Source: Deltaproteobacteria bacterium
Lineage (GTDB): Bacteria; Desulfobacterota; Desulfobacteria; Desulfobacterales; Magnetomoraceae
Length of the DNA stretch: 32,914 nucleotides
Direction of reading: 5' to 3'
NCBI GenBank assembly: GCA_002753725.1
Contig: PEAL01000018.1
Coordinates: 1 to 32,914 of the forward strand
Position 1 is the first letter of the stretch, and every line of letters starts with the position of its first letter. A model generated the notes under the pieces. The model was given only the letters and a program-made list of their open reading frames with translations. It was not told where the DNA came from and ran no database searches. Of this stretch, positions 1 to 8,058 are shown in pieces. The translations under genes were made by a program, and so were the position numbers.

Positions 1-10
1 TCGATAAATA

Positions 11-130
11 GTGGAGTCCTAAAGCTTTAGCTTTGGGAGTTCCTTAGATTTTCAATGCGTTTTTTTCTGTAACTCCCAAAGCTAAAGCTTTGGGACTCCA
101 ATTTAAAATGGGGAACTTATTTTTCGAGCA
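11..130. repeat. MITE-like palindromic repeat, copy A
   Basis: The left arm (11-47) and the right arm (71-101) are imperfect inverted copies of a sequence built on the palindrome AAAGCTTTAGCTTTGGGA. A short T-rich spacer separates them. From 71 to 130 the sequence is nearly identical to 28631-28690, including the tail AAAATGGGGAACTTATTTTT followed by CGAGCA. A third, compact copy lies at 30880-30976. The spacer of this copy (about 46-68) is the reverse complement of the spacer in the 28.6-kb copy, so the centre has flipped relative to the arms. No transposase is encoded, so it would be non-autonomous. It directly abuts a truncated ATPase gene. Confidence 0.75.
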
Positions 131-194
131 TTCCTTATAAACCTATGGAAAATAGGGTCAGACCAAATAAATCTCTTTAACTGCTTAATTACTT

Positions 195-635
195 ATGGAG
201 TTAGGGCGCTGGATCAGCAAATATCCATCTGATTCCCTTCAGGCAGTGATCATGTTTGACGAGGCAGATATTTATTTGCCCGCAATCCGGAAACCACCAA
301 CAAAAGGGCCTATGGAAGATCTGTTAAAACGTGCTCGTTCTGGTGGATTAGGGATCATTCTTGCAACACAGAGCCCAGGCGATTTGGACTATAAGTGCAA
401 GGAAAATATTCTTAGCTGGTTTTTGGGTCGTATTAAAGAACCCACAGCCCTTGCAAAACTCAAACCTATGTTTTCAAACTCTTCAATGGATATAGGAAAA
501 CAATTAAGTGCTTTAACTACAGGCCAGTTTTATATTGTTAAAAAGGGGACGCCACAAAAAATAAAGGGTTATTTAAATACAATACCACTCATTCAATTAT
601 CGGAAAGTGAAATATTAACGATTGCAAAAAATTAA
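195..635 (+). pseudogene. C-terminal remnant of a HerA/DUF853-type ATPase
   Basis: The 146 residues match only the C-terminal part of a HerA-FtsK superfamily NTPase. There is a Walker B strand (VIMFDEAD, about residues 18-25), an Arg-rich helix (LLKRARSGGLG) and a sensor-like ILATQSP motif, followed by the terminal strand region. The P-loop half is missing. In-frame sequence upstream of the ATG stops at 186-188, and what precedes it is repeat sequence. No ribosome binding site is visible before the ATG. In this family the N-terminal P-loop and HAS barrel are essential for DNA-translocating ATPase activity, so this is most likely a fragment left after insertion or deletion. The window edge hides whether the rest of the gene lies further left. 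Confidence 0.6.
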
Positions 636-652
636 ATCTTTACGAATTTCAA

Positions 653-680
653 ATAGAGACGTTTCATGCAACGTCTCTAT
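653..680. repeat. Hairpin (REP-like palindrome), possible bidirectional terminator
   Basis: A 10-bp perfect stem (ATAGAGACGT / ACGTCTCTAT) flanks an 8-nt loop. It lies between the convergent ends of the HerA fragment and the long minus-strand signalling operon, so it could stop transcripts from both sides. No clear U-tract follows on either strand, so it may be only a dispersed palindrome. Confidence 0.5.
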
Positions 681-696
681 ATTTCGTCGGAGAAAA

Positions 697-1839
697 TCAC
701 CCTATAATTTTAGGAAGACAAATCACAAAAGTTGATCCTTTTTCTTTTTCAGAAACAACTTGAATGGCACCGTGGTGTTGATCAACGATTTTTTGGGTCA
801 TCATTAATCCGAAACCTGTTCCCCGGGTTCCTTTGGTGCTAAAAAAATTCGAAAATAATTTTTTTTGTGTGTCACTATCCATCCCACATCCGTTGTCAAT
901 GATATGATACTCAACCCCCCAATCGTCTGATGCTTTTGATTGAATGATCACCCGCTTTTCAATTCCTGTAAATGGCATTTCTACAAACGAATCCAAAGCA
1001 TTATGAATTAAATCAAGTAAACATCGAGTGATCGCCTCTGAATCCATTTCTATGGGGTCAAGGTTTTGCGATTTTTCAATGTGTAAATGAATATCCATTG
1101 ACGCTGCAAGGTTTCCTAAACATTTAATCGCTTCATCAAAAGCAATATGAGGCGAACAACGCTTTGGGGTAATCGCAGAGGCTTTACTAAACGTTAACAA
1201 ATCAATGGCTAGTTTTTGAATTTTATCCACATTGCTTTTCAGCATTTGCCAGCCTTGATGCAGATATTCAGTATTGTTTAATTCAATCCCCTGCTCCAAA
1301 ACATATGAACCACCTTTTAGACTGGCTGAAATATTTTTGATGACATGAGCCATACCTGCGACAGTTTCACCCACTGCTGCCATTCGCTCCGAAGTAATTA
1401 ACTGTTTACTTTTTTCTTCAACCAGATGTTCCAAATTTTCCGTATATTCCTTGATCGTTGTTTTCATCTCAATGCGCTGGAAAGCACGCTTTAATGCAAT
1501 TTTCAGAACCTCATCACCAAGGGGTTTCATAACAAAATCAGTGGCTTCATATTTAAGGCTTTTTATAGCAAGATCAATATCCCCATGACCGGTAATCATG
1601 ATGACTTCGGTATTTGGATGAATCTCTTTGATTTTTTGCAATAACTCAATACCATCCATTCCTGGCATTTTAATATCTGTTATTACAATGGATGGTAAAA
1701 TTGTATTAAACAGCTTTAAAGCACTCTCTCCATTATCCGAATCAATGACTTGATATCCCAAATCCATGAGGGAGATTCGCATAACATCTCTAATATCTTT
1801 TTCATCATCAATAATCATTATGATATTGTTATGATTCAT
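697..1839 (-). CDS. Receiver-histidine kinase hybrid (response regulator with own kinase core)
   Basis: A 380-aa cytoplasmic protein with no membrane segment. Residues 5-120 form a CheY-like receiver: acidic DDE at 11-13, phospho-acceptor D55 in TDIKMPG, and K105 in the MKP motif. A coiled-coil linker (about 125-150) leads to a dimerisation helix with the phospho-accepting histidine H165 in GMAHVIKN. The C-terminal half is a HATPase_c domain with an N box (LIHNALDSF), G1 (DNGCGM) and G2 (GTGFGL). The start codon is preceded by AGGA and overlaps the end of the upstream kinase gene by 11 nt, indicating translational coupling. It is the last gene of the tmc-linked operon. The receiver-first order suggests it takes phosphate from, or is gated by, another kinase of the cluster. 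No DNA-binding output domain is present. Confidence 0.88.
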   Translation of the reverse strand: MNHNNIIMIIDDEKDIRDVMRISLMDLGYQVIDSDNGESALKLFNTILPSIVITDIKMPGMDGIELLQKIKEIHPNTEVIMITGHGDIDLAIKSLKYEATDFVMKPLGDEVLKIALKRAFQRIEMKTTIKEYTENLEHLVEEKSKQLITSERMAAVGETVAGMAHVIKNISASLKGGSYVLEQGIELNNTEYLHQGWQMLKSNVDKIQKLAIDLLTFSKASAITPKRCSPHIAFDEAIKCLGNLAASMDIHLHIEKSQNLDPIEMDSEAITRCLLDLIHNALDSFVEMPFTGIEKRVIIQSKASDDWGVEYHIIDNGCGMDSDTQKKLFSNFFSTKGTRGTGFGLMMTQKIVDQHHGAIQVVSEKEKGSTFVICLPKIIG

Positions 1840-3322
1840 TCGTTTTTTCCTGTATGGGTAACGATAAGGTAAAACACGTCCCCCCTGTTTGTCTGGAATT
1901 TACTTGAATGTCGCCACCAAAATCTTTCATAATTCCATAACTAATCGATAGTCCCAGACCTGTTCCTTTTCCCACTTCTTTGGTTGTGAAAAAGGGTTCA
2001 AATATTTTGTTTTTTATGGATTCGGGAATACCTGGACCTGTGTCGCTTACCTTAATAATAATGTTTGATGATTGACAGGTGGCGTTAATCGTAATTTTTT
2101 TTTCAATTTTTGCCTGCGTTTGTTTATCAAAAATGTCTATTGCATCACGCGCATTTAATATTAAATTAATTAAAACCTGCTCCAAACGCCCCACATCTGC
2201 CATGACAGGTGGAAGATTGTCTTCAATGTTCCAAACCAATTCTATTCCTCTGACTTTGAGCTGTTGAGAAAAAATTTCAACGGTTTTTTCCATGACACAA
2301 TTGACATTAATCGGTTCTAATAATAATTTGGATTTACGCGCGAACTGTCTCATATTATTTATAATCTTAGTCGATCGATCAACATTGGCATCTATCTTTC
2401 GACTTAATTCCTCAAAGATAGATTGCTGAATCGTTTCATTTTTCTTTATTTTACGAATAAAAAAATTACTCGCTGTTTTCATAACTGTTAGTGGCTGATT
2501 CAACTCGTGGGCAATACCTGTTGCCATCTCTCCCAGGGTAGCCATTTTACTGGCATGTGTTAACTGACGTTCGGCTTCCAGCATATCTGTAATATCACTG
2601 GTTGTGATCACTAAAACTTTTTTACCTGGATAATCAGAAGGTGAAATGCGAATATTGACATATAACGGTGTACCATCTTGACGAAAATGTTCAATTTTTG
2701 TCAGACAGTCTGATGTTTTTATGACGGATTCATAATGAAGGCGATCATTGGGTGAAAACAGGTTAAGAAAAGACATTTTTTGAAGTGTATTTTTTTCATA
2801 CGCATACTCAGTCAGGGCACTTTCATTACAGTCCAGTATTTGCAATGTGTCAAAATCTATAATAAACACTGGATTGGGGATATTATTAAAAATGGCATAA
2901 TATTTTTTTTCTGACTTTTCCAGTTCTGCTTCTAATCGTTTGCTGCGCGTAATATCCAGATTCATTTCAACAGCAGCGATGACCTCACCTTTTTTATTAA
3001 AAATCGGTGCTGTTTTTACGACCCAATATTGCATGTTTCCATCTTTGTCCTGTCCTTTTTCCTCACTATAATGACTGGCGCCATCATTAAATGTTTTTTC
3101 TACCGGGCAATTGTCACACTTTTCATTTCGGCCTTTGTATGAATGAAAACAATAATCCCCGATTTTGGGATCGAAACGACTTGCAAACTCTTGATTATAA
3201 TCTAATAAATGAAACTGTCTGTCTTGAATCGTTATGAAACACGGTAGCTGATTAAAAAAATGTCTGTAATCATTATTCTTTCGGTCAAATTTTCGTAAAT
3301 TGTTTAATTGATCGGCTTGCAT
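1829..3322 (-). CDS. PAS-PAS sensor histidine kinase with a cysteine-rich first PAS
   Basis: A 497-aa soluble sensor kinase. The first PAS domain (about 19-127) carries four cysteines at C28, C58, C69 and C72, the last two as CDNCP. A second PAS domain spans about 135-246. The HisKA domain has H272 in GIAHELNQP, and the HATPase_c domain has [18 protein letters not shown] and GTGLGLS. The start has an AGGAG about 10 nt upstream. There is no transmembrane helix, so it senses an internal signal. The cysteine spacing recurs in the kinase at 3420-5345, so the ligands are probably functional: a redox-active thiol pair or a metal/iron-sulfur site is plausible. That is inference. Its location downstream of the Tmc redox complex supports redox sensing. 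It overlaps the next gene by 11 nt. Confidence 0.9.
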   Translation of the reverse strand: MQADQLNNLRKFDRKNNDYRHFFNQLPCFITIQDRQFHLLDYNQEFASRFDPKIGDYCFHSYKGRNEKCDNCPVEKTFNDGASHYSEEKGQDKDGNMQYWVVKTAPIFNKKGEVIAAVEMNLDITRSKRLEAELEKSEKKYYAIFNNIPNPVFIIDFDTLQILDCNESALTEYAYEKNTLQKMSFLNLFSPNDRLHYESVIKTSDCLTKIEHFRQDGTPLYVNIRISPSDYPGKKVLVITTSDITDMLEAERQLTHASKMATLGEMATGIAHELNQPLTVMKTASNFFIRKIKKNETIQQSIFEELSRKIDANVDRSTKIINNMRQFARKSKLLLEPINVNCVMEKTVEIFSQQLKVRGIELVWNIEDNLPPVMADVGRLEQVLINLILNARDAIDIFDKQTQAKIEKKITINATCQSSNIIIKVSDTGPGIPESIKNKIFEPFFTTKEVGKGTGLGLSISYGIMKDFGGDIQVNSRQTGGTCFTLSLPIQEKTNES

Positions 3323-3419
3323 GATGATTAATCTCCTATTCAGCTATCGTGTTGCAAAAATTTCTAAACTTTTCCGTAGATGATTCTATGGCAAAGTCTA
3401 TAAATCTTGCGATGCTCGA

Positions 3420-5345
3420 CTATTCAGGAATATGTTTAATAATTATTGGAATGTTGATGATGAACCGTGTGCCATGATTGGGCTCGGAGGTAACCTGAAT
3501 GGTTCCACCATGTTGTTGAATAATTTTGTTTGAAATAAACATTCCCAATCCTGTCCCTCTGTGTCCTTTTGATGAAAAGAATAACGTAAATATTTTTTCT
3601 TTGGTTTCTTGATCCATACCAATTCCATTATCTTGAATATCAAAAACAATGGTATCCTTTTCAATCAAAACGTTAAATCTAATGTGATGATCAGGTTTGT
3701 TTTTATCGGCAAGACAGGCATCTATTGCATTTTCAAAAATATTCACCAGTGCGGAATGAACCACTCCTCGATCAATAGTGAACGTTCCAATGGATTCATG
3801 AAATTTACAGGATAAGCTTATGCCATGTTTGGACGCCTCTGTTCTCATCATCGTGGCTAATTCATTGGCAAACTCAATTACATCAACGGATTCCCACTTA
3901 AGCTCTCGCTCTTTGGCATAAAACAAAATATCTTGGACCATTTTCTGAATTCGGCCCACGAGTAATTGGACAATGGTCCATCCTTCTTTAACCCTGTCAA
4001 ATGTTTGGCGTTCAATCCCTGAGCTAATTAAATACATACCTCCATCCAGGCCTGTTAACAGACCTTTGATACTGTGAGATACAGATCCAATCAAAAGCCC
4101 CAGTGAAGACAAGTGATCTTGCAATTCTCTTATTTGAGTAATATCTGTCGCCATTTCCATGACTTCAATAATATCACCATCCGTGTTTCGAATGGGAGCA
4201 GTTCGGATCAGTACATGATATTGTTTGTTATCATTTGCAGTGACCACGGTTTCAGTATGATAACTCTTGCCATCTTTAAACGTGTTGGCAACCGGGCATT
4301 CTGTACATTGTGCCTGTCGATGCTTAAAAACGCGATAACAATGATCCCCCTCCTGATAGCCAAAATCTTTAATAAACCGTTTATTTGCATTGGTAATTTG
4401 AAAAGATCGATTTAATACAGCAATATAACAGGGAACATCATCAAATAGTTTTTGATACTTCTTTTGACTATGTTTGAGTTCTTGAGCCAGACGTTCTCTC
4501 TCAATGACATTCACTGAAATTTCAAGTGCTAATGTTATGGTATTACTGCTGTTTCGAACAGGCAATGTATACACCATAATCGGCATTGAATGGCCATTCT
4601 TATCATGGATAAGATATTTTCCTTGAACACTCTGACCCTTTAGAAATGTTTGTGCAATGGGGCTTTCAGATGATTTTTCTATATTTTTATAGATATCCCC
4701 GCTATTTTTACCAATGGTATTCCCAAGCTTTTCTTTATACGGTTGATTGACAGCAAGGATTTTAAGATTCGGGCTATGTATTGAAACAAACCATGGAAAA
4801 TCATTTAAAAAAGTAATGCCCTGATTATCCTGATTTGCAATATGTTTGATCGTGCTGGTCATTCCATGAACGAGTTGATCAACGACTTGAATCCGTTCGA
4901 TTTCAATCAAGCGCGCAGCTTGATCTTCAACCAATTTTTCAAGATTTTGAGTATATTGTTGAATTTGCCGCCGCATGGCAATTTTTTCTTCAACTTTTTT
5001 TAAAGAGATGTCCAGAATATCATCATTAATTGGCTTGGTGATAAAATCCGTCGCATTCAGTTTAAGGCTTTGAATCGCCAGCTCCATATCACCATGACCG
5101 GTAATCATGATGACTTCGGTGTCAGAAGCACGACGTTTAATGGCTTTTAACAGATCAATCCCGCTCATCCCTGGCATTTTGATATCTGTCAGCACAATTG
5201 CGGGATTAAATTGATCTATTATTTCAAGCGCTTTTTCTCCGCTTTCAGCCGTTAACACATGATATCCCAAATCAGATAAGGATATATTCAGGACATCACG
5301 AATATCCTGTTCATCGTCAACAATGAGAATGGAATGTTTCATCAT
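3420..5345 (-). CDS. Hybrid receiver-PAS-PAS-histidine kinase
   Basis: A 641-aa protein. The N-terminal receiver (about 4-125) has D54 in TDIKMPG and K104. A linker follows that closely parallels the kinase at 697-1839 but with the H-box His replaced (GMTSTIKH, S164). Next come PAS1 (about 180-285) and PAS2 (about 297-405), then a second, intact H-box (H424 in SVSHSIKG) and a HATPase_c domain (ENAIDACL, DNGIGM, GTGLGM). PAS2 has the cysteines C306, C336, C347 and C350 (CTECP). PAS1 aligns to it, but the CTECP position reads SSESP, so its cysteines are lost. Tandem ATG codons make the start ambiguous by one residue. It lies 11 bp after the single-domain regulator. The domain order looks like a PAS pair inserted into a receiver-kinase relative. 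Confidence 0.88.
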   Translation of the reverse strand: MMKHSILIVDDEQDIRDVLNISLSDLGYHVLTAESGEKALEIIDQFNPAIVLTDIKMPGMSGIDLLKAIKRRASDTEVIMITGHGDMELAIQSLKLNATDFITKPINDDILDISLKKVEEKIAMRRQIQQYTQNLEKLVEDQAARLIEIERIQVVDQLVHGMTSTIKHIANQDNQGITFLNDFPWFVSIHSPNLKILAVNQPYKEKLGNTIGKNSGDIYKNIEKSSESPIAQTFLKGQSVQGKYLIHDKNGHSMPIMVYTLPVRNSSNTITLALEISVNVIERERLAQELKHSQKKYQKLFDDVPCYIAVLNRSFQITNANKRFIKDFGYQEGDHCYRVFKHRQAQCTECPVANTFKDGKSYHTETVVTANDNKQYHVLIRTAPIRNTDGDIIEVMEMATDITQIRELQDHLSSLGLLIGSVSHSIKGLLTGLDGGMYLISSGIERQTFDRVKEGWTIVQLLVGRIQKMVQDILFYAKERELKWESVDVIEFANELATMMRTEASKHGISLSCKFHESIGTFTIDRGVVHSALVNIFENAIDACLADKNKPDHHIRFNVLIEKDTIVFDIQDNGIGMDQETKEKIFTLFFSSKGHRGTGLGMFISNKIIQQHGGTIQVTSEPNHGTRFIINIPIIIKHIPE

Positions 5346-5356
5346 ATTACCCGGGT

Positions 5357-5713
5357 TTATTCTCCAATGGTTTGTTTAACAATTTTAAGCAGTTCTTCTT
5401 TGTCAAACGGTTTTTTAATTGTTGCCACTGCTTTTTTAATTGAGTATTGAGATCCTGAAAGTCCACTGATGACAATAACCGGAATATCTTTTAATTCAGA
5501 TTCTTTAGCCATCTTTCGATAAAACCGGGGGCCCCATTCTTCTGGCATTTCCAAATCCAGTGTAATCAGATCGGGTTTCTCTGATTTTAATACCGTCATG
5601 CCTTCAAGACCATCATTTGCCACAAGGGTTTCGTATCCATTATCATGAAATAATGTGGTTAAATATTTAATAATAATGGGATCATCATCGATAATTAATA
5701 CTTTTTTTGCCAT
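5357..5713 (-). CDS. Single-domain response regulator (CheY/DivK-like)
   Basis: 118 residues making only a receiver domain: acidic pocket D9-D10-D11, phospho-acceptor D53 in LDLEMP, conserved Ser in VISGLSG and the Lys of KKPFD. No output domain follows, so it must act as a phosphate shuttle or a protein-binding switch. The frame is open further upstream to 5749, but the ATG at 5713 is preferred: GAGAGGG sits at the right distance, and translation then begins MAKKVLIIDDD as in typical receivers. It lies between another single-domain regulator and the hybrid kinase in the same direction, so these proteins probably form one phosphorelay. Confidence 0.88.
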   Translation of the reverse strand: MAKKVLIIDDDPIIIKYLTTLFHDNGYETLVANDGLEGMTVLKSEKPDLITLDLEMPEEWGPRFYRKMAKESELKDIPVIVISGLSGSQYSIKKAVATIKKPFDKEELLKIVKQTIGE

Positions 5714-5738
5714 AATTCCCTCTCGAGGATTTTGTTGT

Positions 5739-6143
5739 TCATGTTTCATTCAGAACGGATCGGATGGTTTGAAGAATTACTTCAGGTTCTGGTGGTTTTT
5801 CAAGATACCGATCCGGTTCTGGGATATTAGTTTCAAGTTGTGAATTAAGCATTGCCAGATAGTGCAAAAAGGTGCCTTTTTTAACAGCCGATAGCATTAT
5901 AATAGGCGTTAAACACAAGTCAGCATCCGTTCTAATGGACTGATACATTCGGATACCGCCTTCACCTGGCATCATAATATCAAGAAAGATCAGATCTGGA
6001 CAAATCTCTTTGATCTGTTTCATACCTTCTGATCCATTTCTGGCAACAAATGGGATATACCCATTTGTTTTGGATAACACCGATAAAAAAATTCTCATAT
6101 CGGGTTCATCGTCGACAATCAATATTTTACGATGCTGGCTCAT
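5739..6143 (-). CDS. Single-domain response regulator
   Basis: 134-aa receiver-only protein: D11-D12-E13, phospho-acceptor D55 in FLDIMMPG, and a C-terminal Lys in YLEKPPEP. The stretch between the fourth strand and the Lys is longer than usual (KKGTFLHYLAMLNSQ...), so alpha4-beta5, the usual partner-binding face, is modified. The ATG lies inside the 3' end of the universal stress protein gene (17-nt overlap), a sign of translational coupling. Two receiver-only proteins in tandem before a hybrid kinase point to a branched or multi-step relay. Confidence 0.88.
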   Translation of the reverse strand: MSQHRKILIVDDEPDMRIFLSVLSKTNGYIPFVARNGSEGMKQIKEICPDLIFLDIMMPGEGGIRMYQSIRTDADLCLTPIIMLSAVKKGTFLHYLAMLNSQLETNIPEPDRYLEKPPEPEVILQTIRSVLNET

Positions 6144-7065
6144 CAGCGGTACCTATCTTATCCGGACGATTTACACTGGCTACCGGACATGAGGAGCGTA
6201 ACACAACCTGTTCAACGGTGCTTCCAATTTCAGCATTTTCAGGGTCAATCTCTCTTGTATGATGTGCCATTACAATCAAGTCACCATTTTTCTTTCTTGA
6301 AAACTTTAAAATCTCAACATATGGGATACCTTCCAGCACATCGATGGCATAATTATCATAATCTTTCATTTGAGAAACATAGCGTTTTTCGATTTTATTT
6401 TTAGCCTGAGAGATCTGTTCCTCAATTTCTTCCTGACCCAACGTTTTTCCAGAATACGCTGAACTCATATCAAGCGCATGAAATATATGCAGTTTAGCAC
6501 CAATTTCACTGGCAAGATTAAAAGCAAATTTAAATGCATAATCAGCAGCCTTTGAAAAATCTGTACAGAATACGATATTAGAAAAATACCATAAACAGGT
6601 TGTGCAGGGCCGGCTGACAATTAACACAGGACATCGAGCGCTTTTTGCAACGCGTTGCATGGTACTTCCGACAATATTTCTATGTCTTGAAGCACCGATC
6701 TCTTCCTCACGTGTATGGGCTCCCATGACAATTAAATCAGCATCTTCTTTTCGTGCAACACGCAGTATTTCAGTGTGCGGAACGCCTGCTTTTGTTTTCA
6801 AATCAGAATCCGGATAGTCTCCAAGTTGACGTGTGTATGTATTTTTCATCTCCTCAATAACCCAGGATTCATACTCACTATCATTGGGTGCTTCCTGACC
6901 CGTGCGTATATCTACAACTGATTGGCTAAATCCTCGATTAGGAATACCAAAAACGTGAAATAACAAAAGATACGATTGATACTTTTTCGCCAGATCAAAC
7001 GCCACATGAGCAGCGTGATCACACGATGGGGACGCTGTTGTTGCAAACAATATTTTTTTAAACAT
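6127..7065 (-). CDS. Tandem universal stress protein (two UspA domains)
   Basis: 312 residues with two UspA folds, roughly 1-150 and 160-305. Each begins with the typical first strand (KKILFATTAS; NIVFCTDFS) and ends with the nucleotide-loop pattern (VMGAHTRE...GSTMQRVAKSARCPVLIV; VMAHHTRE...GSTVEQVVLRSSCPVASV). UspA proteins bind ATP/AMP or act as cytoplasmic stress-responsive adaptors. The annotated start uses the ATG at 7065 because AAGGAGG lies 6 nt upstream; the upstream ATG at 7092 has no such site. It is embedded in the tmc operon. As I recall, tmc loci of Desulfovibrio also carry a Usp and response-regulator genes, so the linkage is probably functional. Confidence 0.9.
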   Translation of the reverse strand: MFKKILFATTASPSCDHAAHVAFDLAKKYQSYLLLFHVFGIPNRGFSQSVVDIRTGQEAPNDSEYESWVIEEMKNTYTRQLGDYPDSDLKTKAGVPHTEILRVARKEDADLIVMGAHTREEEIGASRHRNIVGSTMQRVAKSARCPVLIVSRPCTTCLWYFSNIVFCTDFSKAADYAFKFAFNLASEIGAKLHIFHALDMSSAYSGKTLGQEEIEEQISQAKNKIEKRYVSQMKDYDNYAIDVLEGIPYVEILKFSRKKNGDLIVMAHHTREIDPENAEIGSTVEQVVLRSSCPVASVNRPDKIGTADEPAS

Positions 7066-7105
7066 AATAACCTCCTTATTGAATAAAAACAAATAGCTTT
7101 CGTTT

Positions 7106-7642
7106 TCATTTCCTCAAAAGGCATTGTTCAGGACTGGTATGAAAGCCTAATTCCCATGCAATGCCATCAATAAAATCAAATAATTGATATACGGTTTCAA
7201 ATGAAAACACATCCATTCGATCTCCAAAAACAATATGTTTTAACCGTCCAAGGTGCAACGGGGTGTCAAGTAAGGTGTTGAGTCCCATATATTTAATTTC
7301 TACAGATTCATTATTTTTAACACCATGAAACGCATTATAGATTTCTAAACGAGGATCTCCTGGAAATCCAATCATTTCAACAGTTTTCTGAAACTCCAGA
7401 ACATCGATTTCAGTATTAGAAAAAGAACTCTTCTGGTATTCTTTATATTGAGAAATACATTCGGAAATCGCAGGATTCAAAGAAATATATTCAGGATAAT
7501 GATGAAACAGTTCAAAATAACTCCGTAGACAATATGTTTCATCCAGTATGATTTCTTTGTTAAGCAAAGAAATTGGATTTCCCTGAAATGAACGACCATT
7601 CATTTGAATGGTTCCATCATCTGTCAAAACAATGCGTTTCAT
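7106..7642 (-). CDS. Conserved hypothetical protein in the tmc operon
   Basis: 178 aa, not recognised. It has no signal peptide, membrane helix or metal motif. It is mixed alpha/beta and fairly acidic, with a run of hydrophobic/aromatic segments (YCLRSYFELFHHYPEY; LEIYNAFHGV). The start has AAAGGA about 7 nt upstream. It lies 13 bp after tmcA and about 40 bp before the stress protein, so it is co-transcribed with both. The position between the cytochrome and the signalling genes suggests a link between the redox complex and the regulators, for instance an assembly or adaptor role, but nothing in the sequence proves a function. Confidence 0.75.
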   Translation of the reverse strand: MKRIVLTDDGTIQMNGRSFQGNPISLLNKEIILDETYCLRSYFELFHHYPEYISLNPAISECISQYKEYQKSSFSNTEIDVLEFQKTVEMIGFPGDPRLEIYNAFHGVKNNESVEIKYMGLNTLLDTPLHLGRLKHIVFGDRMDVFSFETVYQLFDFIDGIAWELGFHTSPEQCLLRK

Positions 7643-7655
7643 GATGATCCTTTAT

Positions 7656-8042
7656 TTATTTTCGGTGACAGTCGCCACACATGAGTGGCCCTTTCTTTTG
7701 TTCTTGATGACACCGTTTGCACTTTAGGTGAAAAGCCTTCATTAATCCAGGCTTTTTACCTGTTTCTTTTAAGTCATGACACTCGTAACACCGTTGATCT
7801 TCTGATGATTGATCCGGTATGAATTCGCCTTTATCTTCATCATACACATGATGACATGTCGCACAGTCCTCAATTTCTGCTTTTTCATTATGCACATCGT
7901 GTTGAAAAATTGCATTTGGACGTGTGGTATCTGCGAAAGGACGATTATCAATGACAAGCATGTCTTCCTGAGAAAGTACTCCGGTTGACAGATAAAGTAC
8001 CAGCGTAATGGCTATGACGATTGAGTATATTTTGGGTATCAT
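7656..8042 (-). CDS. tmcA: TmcA, periplasmic type II tetraheme cytochrome c3
   Basis: 128 aa: an N-terminal signal sequence (IYSIVIAITLVLYLSTGVLS) followed by a small domain with four CXXCH heme sites (CATCH, CYECH, CKRCH, CGDCH) and upstream His residues (FQHDVHNE) suited as distal ligands. In sulfate reducers TmcA takes electrons from hydrogenase or type I cytochrome c3 in the periplasm and passes them to the membrane Tmc complex. The open frame extends upstream to 8102. The ATG at 8042 is chosen because GGAG precedes it at the right distance and the signal peptide starts there. It begins 16 bp after tmcB, the partner subunit gene. Confidence 0.93.
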   Translation of the reverse strand: MIPKIYSIVIAITLVLYLSTGVLSQEDMLVIDNRPFADTTRPNAIFQHDVHNEKAEIEDCATCHHVYDEDKGEFIPDQSSEDQRCYECHDLKETGKKPGLMKAFHLKCKRCHQEQKKGPLMCGDCHRK

Positions 8043-8058
8043 AATACTTCTCCATTCG

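Noticed and set aside
2079..6404. Several 60-140 codon plus-strand frames opposite the kinase, regulator and stress-protein genes
   Set aside because: All lie antisense to well supported domains, lack ribosome binding sites and have no recognisable families.
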